Below, one piece after another: positions 1 through 6,247 of a stretch of 6,247 bases of DNA. Position 1 is the stretch's first letter. Each line of letters opens with the position of its first letter. This DNA comes from an uncultured Coriobacteriaceae bacterium (GTDB lineage Bacteria > Actinomycetota > Coriobacteriia > Coriobacteriales > Eggerthellaceae), in NCBI GenBank assembly GCA_946623915.1, contig CAMORQ010000125.1, forward strand, positions 1-6,247. Reading direction: 5' to 3'. The translations under genes were made by a program, and so were the position numbers. The notes below the pieces were generated by a model. It had not been told where the DNA came from and searched no databases. It saw only the letters and a program-made list of their open reading frames with translations.

Positions 1-853
<853 letters not shown>

Positions 854-999
854 AAAACCTAGCTCCAATCGTCGAGTTAAAGAGGCGCAGCACCAACTGT
901 ACCCCTATGAGTAACTCAACCATGATACACTCAAAACAATTCGAATACGCCCTCATTTGCCGGCGAATGGCTTCTATACACAGCGTACAGGGAGAACAC
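854..999. promoter_or_regulatory. Divergent intergenic region between metK and the ATP-grasp gene
   Basis: These 146 bp separate the opposed starts of metK and the ATP-grasp ligase, so both promoters should lie here. On the minus strand, TATCAT (927-922) matches five of six -10 consensus bases and would give metK a leader of about 60 nt, but no good -35 lies at the usual distance. On the plus strand, TATACA (975-980) and TACACT (926-931) are weak -10 candidates, also without convincing -35 elements. An odd palindrome, TGAGTAACTCA (908-918), has a further ACTCA half-site at 929-933. In-frame ATGs at 907 and 922 open into this region, but they lack a ribosome binding site and are not taken as starts. 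The regulatory role is inferred from position only. Confidence 0.4.
989..994 (+). promoter_or_regulatory. Ribosome binding site that decides the ATP-grasp start
   Basis: AGGGAG lies 5 nt before the ATG at 1000. The frame can be opened 31 codons earlier at 907, but no purine-rich element precedes that ATG and the extra residues do not look conserved in character. This site is the reason for choosing 1000. Confidence 0.75.
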
Positions 1000-2403
1000 A
1001 TGGGCAACAGCACTGCGTACACCCAGGAGTTTATCGAAATCCTGGAAGAACTCGATGGCGACCTTGCCGGGCGCCGTGCCGCCCAGTCGTACATGGAGTA
1101 CTCGACGGCCATCGTGCATGGCAACCATGTATCGTCTCCCTACGTGCCCAAATTCTTCGACCAGGAGGCGCACGACACGTTCAAGCACGTCGCCGAAACC
1201 ACGCATTCCATCGCCGTCAAGATAATGCAGCGCTACCTCGACGACGAAACGTATCGCAACCTGTTCGATTTCGACGAGCGCATAGCGGAATTGATACTGC
1301 TCCCGCGTGGGTATCCCGACCTGCTCCCGTTCGCGAGAATCGACGTGTTCCTGGACGAGCACACCGGCGCATGCGGTTTCTGCGAACTGAACGCGGACGG
1401 CTCGAGCGGCCTCAACGAAGACAGGGAGCACAACGAAAGCATGTCCGGAAGCGCCGCTCTGGCTGAATTCGCCCGCCGCCACTCTCTGGCGACGAGCGAG
1501 CTGTTCGACAGCTGGGTCGACGAATTCCTGGCCATCTACAGCCGCTACGAGCACGCTGTCGAACATCCCAACATCGCCATCGTGGACTTCCTGGGGCCAG
1601 GGGCAATCGTCGCCGAATTCGAAGAGTACTGCCGCCGCTTCTGCAAGCGGGGCCACGTCGCGTTTGTCGCCGACGTGCGCGACCTGCGATACGACGGATC
1701 GCACCTTCGCACGGCTGCGGGAAAGCGCATCGACGCGGTGTTTCGCCGATGCATCACAAGCGACGTTTTGGAACACTGGGACGAGTCCCAACCCTTGATC
1801 GAAGCAGTTCGAAACGAAAAGGTCGCCCTCATCGGCAGCTTCGCCGGGCATATTCCCCACGACAAGCAGATCTTCGACGTGATGCACCACCCGACAACGC
1901 AGGCCTTTCTTACGCCAGAGGAAATAAGAGTCGTCAACGACTGCGTGCCTGCAACCAAGCTGCTCGACGACGCGCATGTCGACCTTGCCGAAATCAAGGC
2001 CAACAAAGACGCGTGGATCGTGAAACCGCCCGACCGCTACGGGGCCGCGGATGTGTACGCAGGCAACATGTGCACGCATGACGAATGGGCAGGCATAATC
2101 GACCGGTTCGCCAACGGAGCCGCTGGAGCCCCCTTCATCGTGCAAACGTACCTCGCCCCCTTCAAAACACCGTTTTTCAGGCCCGACGCCGAACTGCCGG
2201 CGAAAGAGGACGACAACATAGACCGGACCCTGGTTCCCATGAACAACATGAGCGGACTCTACCTGTTCAACGGCCGTTTCTCCGGCGTGTTCTCGCGCAT
2301 GGGCGAAGCCCCCGTCATCAGCGAAGGCGCCGGAAGCAGGTACAGCGCAGCCACCATCTGGGTCGATTGCGACACAGTCGGGAACATGATCGAACGAGGC
2401 TAA
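1000..2403 (+). CDS. Circularly permuted ATP-grasp ligase, glutathionylspermidine synthase-like, substrate unknown
   Basis: The 467-residue soluble protein has the layout of circularly permuted ATP-grasp enzymes of the glutathionylspermidine synthase group, which join a carboxylate to an amine using ATP. From the ATG at 1000, visible elements are ARID (112-115) followed by CELNADGSSG (128-137), the R-x-D ... E-x-N signature of this group; VDFLGPG (195-201); IDAVFRR (244-250); WIVKPPDRYGAADVYAG (339-355), the nucleotide-binding Lys/Gly-rich segment; IVQTYL (380-385); and GLYLFNGRFSGVFSR (419-433). There is no amidase domain of the kind fused to E. coli Gsp, so this would be a stand-alone ligase. 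In IVQTYL a Thr stands where related enzymes usually have Glu after the Gln; this comparison is from memory. The next gene begins one base after the stop, suggesting a two-gene operon. The substrate cannot be told, and glutathionylspermidine itself is doubtful. The fold is fairly sure, the reaction is not. Confidence 0.75.
   Translation: MGNSTAYTQEFIEILEELDGDLAGRRAAQSYMEYSTAIVHGNHVSSPYVPKFFDQEAHDTFKHVAETTHSIAVKIMQRYLDDETYRNLFDFDERIAELILLPRGYPDLLPFARIDVFLDEHTGACGFCELNADGSSGLNEDREHNESMSGSAALAEFARRHSLATSELFDSWVDEFLAIYSRYEHAVEHPNIAIVDFLGPGAIVAEFEEYCRRFCKRGHVAFVADVRDLRYDGSHLRTAAGKRIDAVFRRCITSDVLEHWDESQPLIEAVRNEKVALIGSFAGHIPHDKQIFDVMHHPTTQAFLTPEEIRVVNDCVPATKLLDDAHVDLAEIKANKDAWIVKPPDRYGAADVYAGNMCTHDEWAGIIDRFANGAAGAPFIVQTYLAPFKTPFFRPDAELPAKEDDNIDRTLVPMNNMSGLYLFNGRFSGVFSRMGEAPVISEGAGSRYSAATIWVDCDTVGNMIERG
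2396..2399 (+). promoter_or_regulatory. Ribosome binding site supporting a TTG start
   Basis: GAGG inside the last codons of the ATP-grasp gene lies 5 nt before the TTG at 2405. No ATG occurs in frame before the first membrane helix, so this site and the one-base spacing from the upstream stop favour the TTG start. Confidence 0.6.
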
Positions 2404-2404
2404 G

Positions 2405-3226
2405 TTGGCAGAAACCGACCACAACCCATCTCGCCGCAGCTCTGCTGTTTCGCTTGCAGCAAGCGCGGTGGTATCGATTCTCCTTGCCGTGACGTTTTTC
2501 GCGGCAGGGTTCGCCGCATGCACGCTTCCCGTGACGCCCAATCTCCTTTCGCGCATGTTCAGCAACTTCGAAACGAGCGTCTACCTGCCCGAGGACACCG
2601 TGCAGCTGGCGGTGGCGACGCGCGACTTCACGGTCGACGTCCATGCACAAGGGCACGATGCGGCGACGGCCGACCTGGCGGCGAAGATACTGGAGGCGGC
2701 CAAGAAGGCGTCGGCTACCGGTTCCTTGAAGGCACCTGCCTGGAAAGGCATCACCGTGCCCGACCAGAAAACGAAGACAATCGGCATGTACGACCTTTCC
2801 AAGCACGGAAGCGCCTACGCGTTCGGCGAAAACGAGATATCCCATCTGATAGATTGCAACGAGCTGATCAACCGGGTCGTGCCCGTCCTTGTAGTCGTGG
2901 CGGCGCTTGCCGTGATACTCGCGGTTATCCTGCGTGTGGCGTTCGGAAACCAGGGGCTGGGAAGGGCTCTGGTGGCAGCGCCGGCGGTGCTGCTCGCAGG
3001 CATGGTCGCACTAGGCGTATGGGCGGCAGTCGACTTCTCGGGGTTCTTCACGGCGTTCCATGGCCTGTTCTTCCCTCAGGGAAATTGGACGTTTCCCTTC
3101 GACAGTCTGCTTATCTGCATGCTGCCCACTCCGTTCTGGATCGGAATGGCCGTCCTCTGGATTGTGGTGACCGTCGGTATATCCCTTGTTTCGATAGCGA
3201 TAGGAAACCGCTTGCGCAGGTGGTAA
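2405..3226 (+). CDS. DUF1461/TIGR01906-type integral membrane protein
   Basis: This 273-residue membrane protein has unknown function. Hydrophobic segments are at about 14-37, 157-177, 187-207 and 241-266. A polar stretch of roughly 115 residues after the first helix is probably on the outer face. Motifs recalled from the DUF1461 (TIGR01906) family are visible: YLPEDTVQL after the first helix (60-68), HLID (147-150) just before the second, and FHGLFFPQGNWTF followed by LLICMLPTPFW (218-245) before the last. The order and spacing match the family, which is common in Gram-positive bacteria and whose biochemical role is not established. It starts with TTG one base after the ATP-grasp stop, so the pair is probably co-transcribed and translationally coupled. 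That raises the possibility that the membrane protein acts with the ligase, for example on an envelope-bound substrate, but this is inference only. Confidence 0.8.
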   Translation: MAETDHNPSRRSSAVSLAASAVVSILLAVTFFAAGFAACTLPVTPNLLSRMFSNFETSVYLPEDTVQLAVATRDFTVDVHAQGHDAATADLAAKILEAAKKASATGSLKAPAWKGITVPDQKTKTIGMYDLSKHGSAYAFGENEISHLIDCNELINRVVPVLVVVAALAVILAVILRVAFGNQGLGRALVAAPAVLLAGMVALGVWAAVDFSGFFTAFHGLFFPQGNWTFPFDSLLICMLPTPFWIGMAVLWIVVTVGISLVSIAIGNRLRRW

Positions 3227-3235
3227 TGGTAGAAT
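3227..3235 (+). promoter_or_regulatory. Candidate extended -10 promoter for gltX
   Basis: TGGTAGAAT fits an extended -10 element (TGn plus TAGAAT, five of six consensus bases) immediately after the DUF1461 stop codon. No good -35 is present at 17 nt, which extended -10 promoters can tolerate. Initiation would fall near 3242, giving gltX a leader of about 78 nt. That leader holds a small GC hairpin (CCGGG 3277-3281 with CCCGG 3287-3291) but no T tract. It is too short for a T-box, and I see no other riboswitch. Confidence 0.4.
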
Positions 3236-3307
3236 TCTCGCTTGGTTTGGCATAGCGCACCGGCTCGAAAACGGATCCGGGCGCCACCCGGCAGACGCCG
3301 AACCGGC

Positions 3308-3313
3308 AAGGAG
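3308..3313 (+). promoter_or_regulatory. Ribosome binding site that decides the gltX start
   Basis: AAGGAG lies 6 nt before the ATG at 3320. The open frame extends back to a GTG-like start at 3242, but the added 26 residues are basic and low-complexity. Family members begin a few residues before the R-F-A-P-S-P-T-G motif, which fits 3320. Confidence 0.85.
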
Positions 3314-3319
3314 AAGACC

Positions 3320-4789
3320 ATGATACCCTACGACACCGTCCGTGTTCGATTCGCCCCATCCCCGACTGGGATGTTGCATGTGGGCGGCGCGCGAACCGCC
3401 ATATACAACTGGGCGCTCGCCCGTGCGACGGGAGGCACGTTCGTGCTCCGCATTGAAGACACCGATCCGGAGCGTTCGACCGAAGAGAACACGCAGATCA
3501 TCCTTCGGGCCATGCGCTGGCTTGGCCTCGATTGGGACGAAGGCCCCGAAGTGGGCGGCGAATACGGCCCTTATTTCCAGACGCAGCGCATGGACACCTA
3601 CCGTAATGCGCTCGAAACGCTGAAAGAGCGCGGCGCTGTGTATCCGTGCTTCTGCACGAAGGAAGACCTTGACGCCAAACGCGCTGCGGCCGGCGAAAGC
3701 TACAGCGGCTACGACCGGACATGCCGCCACATGGACCCGGAAAAGGCGCAGGCGCGCATCGACGCCGGCGACGAGCACGTATGGCGGCTGAAGGTGCCCG
3801 AAGACCACGGCCCCATCGAGTTCGATGACGCCGTGTACGGCCACATGAGCTTCCCAGCGGAAGTCATGGACGACATGATCCTCGTGCGCAGCGACGGATC
3901 GCCCACCTACAATTTCGCTGTGGTGTGCGACGACGTCAACATGGGCATCACCCACGTCGTACGCGGAGACGACCACCTGTCGAACACCCCGCGGCAGATT
4001 TTGATCTACGAAGCGCTGGGCGCACGCACGCCCACGTTCGCGCACCTTTCGATGATACTGGGCTCCGACGGAAAGAAGCTCTCGAAGCGCCATGGCGCCA
4101 CCAGCGTCGAGGAATACCAGCAACGTGGCTACACGTCGGACTGCATGGTGAACTTTCTCGCGCTTCTCGGTTGGAGCCTGGACGGCGAAACGACCATCAT
4201 CGACCGGGAAACGCTGTGCAGCGAGTTTTCTCTTGACCGTGTGACCAAGAAAGACGCCGTGTTCGACGAACAGAAGCTGGACTGGATGAACGGCCAGTAC
4301 ATCCAGTCCATGGGCTCCGCCAAATGGGTCGAAGCCGCACGTCCCTGGCTCGACGAAGCAGGAGCGGTTGGAAGCCCCATCGACCTGCGCAGCGTGTACC
4401 CGCTGATCTCCGAGCGCTTGGAGCATTTCGACCAGATTCCCGAAAAGCTTTCGTACCTGTTCTGGGGCGGCAAAGTCGAACTGGACGAAACGAGCGTGGC
4501 GAAAGTGCTGAAAAAAGAAGGCGCCCGCGCCGACGAAGCCCTGCGCGCTTGCCGCGAAGTGATCGCCGACGAGAGCATCCCCTGGGAATGCGAGCCCTTG
4601 CAGAGCGCATGCAAGGAACTCTGCGAAACGCTGGACATGAAGCCCAAGAACCTGTTCCAGCCGGTCCGCGTGGCCGTATGCGGGAACATGGTCTCTCCCC
4701 CGCTGTTCGAAAGCATCGAACTTCTCGAGCGCGCCGACGTGCTTTCCCGCATCGACTACACGTTAGCCGAGGTGTTCGGTGGCCGGTAG
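3320..4789 (+). CDS. gltX: Glutamyl-tRNA synthetase (class I)
   Basis: The enzyme charges tRNA-Glu with glutamate in the cytoplasm and also feeds the tRNA-dependent heme pathway and Gln-tRNA route in organisms that use them. At 489 residues it has the usual bacterial length. RFAPSPTGMLHVGGAR (10-25) holds the HIGH-type motif (HVGG, 20-23). RIEDTDPERS (44-53) and YNFAVVCDDVNMGITHVVRG (197-216) are family signatures. KKLSKRHG (252-259) is the KMSKS loop. Four zinc-type ligands, C110, C112, C135 and H137, match the Cys-x-Cys ... Cys-x-His pattern of the E. coli enzyme. Residues from about 330 form the helical anticodon-binding region. With no glutaminyl-tRNA synthetase in view, whether it is discriminating or not cannot be decided. 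Its stop overlaps the next gene by 11 bp. Confidence 0.97.
   Translation: MIPYDTVRVRFAPSPTGMLHVGGARTAIYNWALARATGGTFVLRIEDTDPERSTEENTQIILRAMRWLGLDWDEGPEVGGEYGPYFQTQRMDTYRNALETLKERGAVYPCFCTKEDLDAKRAAAGESYSGYDRTCRHMDPEKAQARIDAGDEHVWRLKVPEDHGPIEFDDAVYGHMSFPAEVMDDMILVRSDGSPTYNFAVVCDDVNMGITHVVRGDDHLSNTPRQILIYEALGARTPTFAHLSMILGSDGKKLSKRHGATSVEEYQQRGYTSDCMVNFLALLGWSLDGETTIIDRETLCSEFSLDRVTKKDAVFDEQKLDWMNGQYIQSMGSAKWVEAARPWLDEAGAVGSPIDLRSVYPLISERLEHFDQIPEKLSYLFWGGKVELDETSVAKVLKKEGARADEALRACREVIADESIPWECEPLQSACKELCETLDMKPKNLFQPVRVAVCGNMVSPPLFESIELLERADVLSRIDYTLAEVFGGR
4769..4772 (+). promoter_or_regulatory. Ribosome binding site inside gltX supporting a GTG start
   Basis: GAGG within the last codons of gltX lies 6 nt before the GTG at 4779. 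This supports translational coupling of the iron-sulfur protein to gltX rather than a start further inside the frame. Confidence 0.6.
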
Positions 4790-5846
4790 CCCCCAACAGC
4801 CCAAGCAGCGTCTCGTCGTGCTGCCCGAGTTCTGCACGCATGCGGCCGGATCGGATTGCGAGCGGTGTTTGTACTGCTGCCCGAAAGACGCCATCAGCCT
4901 TCCCACCGACAAGGAGGCTCCCACCGTCGACCATGACGCATGCAACGGATGCGGGATCTGCTTCGGGATCTGCGACGCGTTCGCCAGCACGCGCATGAAC
5001 ATGTTCGACCTTCACGCGCGCATCCGCCGAATCGCGGAAAACGGCCAGCGTGCCTACCTTACGTGCAAAGAGAACGTGTTCCCCGGATTCGAAGTCGACA
5101 CGAACGTCGTCGTGCTGCCCTGCCTTTCCATGATGTCGCCCGAGATGTGGACCCTGATCCTGGCCGAAGGCATCCGCGTGACCATCGCCTGCGACTTGAA
5201 GTACTGCGAAGGCTGCGAGCGGGGCGGAGAGCTGGGAGGAGAGCTGTTCGCCCATTGCGTGTCGCTCGCGGAGGAGAGGACGGGCGAAAAGGTCCTGTTC
5301 ACCTTCAGGATTCCCGAAAAGAAGAAGCTGCTCGAGCAGTACGCCGAAAACGAAGTGAACGACCGCCGCAGCGTGTTCGCCGGATTCGCCGCCGACGCAG
5401 CCAACATCGCCACTGGCAAAAGACGCCTGCGCAACTCGGAAGTGCTGCGAGATTACTACGAACGCAGGGAACGCCAGCGGGCCGTGATGCGCCTCCACCT
5501 TGCGAGCGAAAACCCCTATCCGGACTTCGCCGGACAAGGGAAGCGCACGATGTTCCCCAAGCAGCAAATGGTGCTCGAAACCGTCGAAGCACGGCCCGAA
5601 ACCGCGCCCCTTATCATGGTTGCGGTTTCGCAAACCGACATGCAGCTGTGCACCGGTAGGGGCGATTGCGCTTCGTCGTGCCCCACAGGCGCACGCATCT
5701 TCGACGGAAGCGCCATGCACTTCGACGAGCGCTTCTGCGTGGGCTGCGGAATCTGCGTCGATGCATGTGCAAATGGGGCCTGCAGCATAGAGGAACGCAC
5801 GGCAGAAATCTATGTGACGGGCAACGATGACGCCCGCAAAGATTAG
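4779..5846 (+). CDS. Iron-sulfur protein with ferredoxin-like modules at both ends and an FlpD/MvhD-like cysteine domain between
   Basis: This 355-residue soluble protein probably transfers electrons, but its partner is unknown. The N-terminal module has C19, C27, C30, C34-Pro and then C55-x2-C58-x2-C61-x3-C65, a two-cluster [4Fe-4S] ferredoxin layout in which the first Cys is displaced (x7 rather than x2) and an extra C33 is present. The middle (about 90-175) has C96, a PCLSMM segment with C115, and ACDLKYCEGC (C138, C143, C146). Its spacing recalls the FlpD/MvhD domain that links hydrogenase to heterodisulfide reductase; this comparison is from memory and tentative. A charged, probably helical stretch (about 176-245) leads to the C-terminal module: C291, C297, C301-Pro, then C320-x2-C323-x2-C326-x3-C330. 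There the second Cys of the first motif is Arg294. No signal peptide or membrane helix is seen. It begins with GTG inside gltX, implying co-expression. An NAD- or flavin-binding domain is absent, so it is unlikely to be an oxidoreductase by itself. Confidence 0.8.
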   Translation: MAGSPQQPKQRLVVLPEFCTHAAGSDCERCLYCCPKDAISLPTDKEAPTVDHDACNGCGICFGICDAFASTRMNMFDLHARIRRIAENGQRAYLTCKENVFPGFEVDTNVVVLPCLSMMSPEMWTLILAEGIRVTIACDLKYCEGCERGGELGGELFAHCVSLAEERTGEKVLFTFRIPEKKKLLEQYAENEVNDRRSVFAGFAADAANIATGKRRLRNSEVLRDYYERRERQRAVMRLHLASENPYPDFAGQGKRTMFPKQQMVLETVEARPETAPLIMVAVSQTDMQLCTGRGDCASSCPTGARIFDGSAMHFDERFCVGCGICVDACANGACSIEERTAEIYVTGNDDARKD

Positions 5847-5937
5847 AAACGCAACCGACCTCGCCCTTGCAGCGTAGATGGTCGGATGCACGGGATGCGC
5901 AAGCGACAACCTGCCTGCGCATGGCAAAGGAGCGAGA
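5847..5937. other. Intergenic gap with two inverted repeats
   Basis: The 91 bp between the iron-sulfur gene and the thioesterase contain CCGACC (5855-5860) with GGTCGG (5880-5885), a 6-bp stem with a 19-nt loop. They also contain ATGCGCA (5895-5901) with TGCGCAT (5916-5922), a perfect 7-bp stem with a 14-nt loop. No T run follows either, so a standard intrinsic terminator is not supported. The second stem ends 3 nt before the ribosome binding site of the thioesterase. I see no convincing promoter. Confidence 0.45.
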
Positions 5938-6247
5938 ATGGCCGGCATAGATGCGCCCTTCGAAAACGATCAGGACTTCCTTGGGGAGACCAGGGAATTC
6001 TTCACAGGGGACGTTTTCGTGTTCGAAACCATCGGCATGAACATCGAAGCCGCCTGCCCCGGCCACGCCTTCGTGTCCATGCCGGCAAAGCGCCATCTGC
6101 ACAACGCAAAGGCGGGCGTGCAAGGAGGCGCGATGTTCACGCTTGCCGATATCGCGTGCGCGGTGGCCGACTACCGCACGGGCGAGTTGAACATGACAGT
6201 CGACGGGTCGATTCAGTACCTATCCGCGCCGAAGGGGTCGGTTCTCT
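5938..6247 (+). CDS. PaaI-family hotdog-fold acyl-CoA thioesterase, N-terminal part, 3' end outside window
   Basis: Thioesterases of this family hydrolyse acyl- or aryl-CoA thioesters in the cytoplasm; the substrate here cannot be told. The start is the ATG at 5938, preceded by AAAGGAG (5926-5932) at 5 nt. An ATG at 5921 is in another frame. Of 103 codons visible, the key segment is HNAKAGVQGGAMFTLADIA (55-73), the H-N-x3-G-x-x-G-G-x-x-F-x-L-A-D signature of the PaaI/YbgC-like hotdog group; D71 aligns with the acid proposed as catalytic in PaaI. Gln62 replaces the His usual before GG in E. coli PaaI. NMTVDGSIQYLSAPKG (85-100) is the following strand region. The gene is 91 bp downstream of the iron-sulfur gene and its membership in that operon is uncertain. 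It has no paa catabolic genes beside it in this window. About 30-50 residues are likely missing. Confidence 0.88.
   Translation, partial: MAGIDAPFENDQDFLGETREFFTGDVFVFETIGMNIEAACPGHAFVSMPAKRHLHNAKAGVQGGAMFTLADIACAVADYRTGELNMTVDGSIQYLSAPKGSVL

Noticed and set aside
907..999. Upstream in-frame extension of the ATP-grasp protein (31 residues)
   Set aside because: There is no ribosome binding site before 907, while AGGGAG stands before the ATG at 1000.
931..2565. 544-codon open frame on the minus strand opposite the ATP-grasp gene
   Set aside because: It is the third-position-GC shadow of the plus-strand gene, runs past that gene's end into the next, has no recognisable domain, and the plus-strand protein shows clear family motifs.
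3277..3291. CCGGG/CCCGG hairpin as a terminator after DUF1461
   Set aside because: The stem is only 5 bp, no T tract follows, and it lies within the likely gltX leader.
3255..3305. Possible tRNA fragment or T-box leader before gltX
   Set aside because: A CGGCTCGAAAAC stretch looks like a T-loop, but there is no acceptor or anticodon arm and the leader is too short for a T-box.
3242..3319. N-terminal extension of GltX (26 residues)
   Set aside because: The added residues are basic and low-complexity, and AAGGAG plus family length place the start at 3320.
3011..4426. 471-codon open frame on the minus strand opposite DUF1461 and gltX
   Set aside because: It is a shadow frame crossing a gene boundary, with no motif or ribosome binding site support.
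5855..5885. CCGACC/GGTCGG inverted repeat as a terminator after the iron-sulfur gene
   Set aside because: The loop is 19 nt and no T run follows, so it is recorded only as a weak inverted repeat.
4197..5948. 583-codon open frame on the minus strand opposite gltX and the iron-sulfur gene
   Set aside because: It spans two convincing plus-strand genes, its translation is Arg/His/Ala-rich without domains, and such frames are expected opposite GC-rich coding DNA.

Overview
This window is ordinary-looking chromosomal DNA from a GC-rich bacterium, with five complete or partial housekeeping-type genes on the plus strand and metK divergent from them. High GC, coding biased to G/C in third positions, TTG and GTG starts and a cysteine-rich iron-sulfur protein suggest an anaerobic actinobacterium, possibly of the Coriobacteriia/Eggerthellaceae. 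That placement is inference from style and protein character, not from a marker gene comparison.

Layout. Positions 1-853 (minus strand) hold the first 284 codons of metK (S-adenosylmethionine synthetase); its 3' end lies outside the window. Positions 854-999 are a 146-bp divergent intergenic region that should carry control signals for metK and the rightward genes. Positions 1000-2403 encode a circularly permuted ATP-grasp ligase resembling glutathionylspermidine synthase. One base later, from a TTG start, 2405-3226 encodes a four-helix DUF1461/TIGR01906-type membrane protein. A 93-bp gap with a candidate extended -10 promoter precedes gltX (glutamyl-tRNA synthetase, 3320-4789). GltX overlaps by 11 bp a GTG-started gene (4779-5846) for a 355-residue protein with a ferredoxin-like module at each end and a cysteine-containing middle domain. 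After a 91-bp gap containing a perfect 7-bp stem-loop, a PaaI-type hotdog thioesterase starts at 5938 and runs off the end.

Two pairs look translationally coupled: the ATP-grasp ligase with the membrane protein, and gltX with the iron-sulfur protein. metK and gltX have clear jobs (methyl donor supply and tRNA charging). The other three genes have recognisable folds but unknown substrates. The best candidates for new biology are the double-ferredoxin protein coupled to gltX and the orphan ATP-grasp/DUF1461 pair. I see no mobile element, CRISPR array, RNA gene or defence system.
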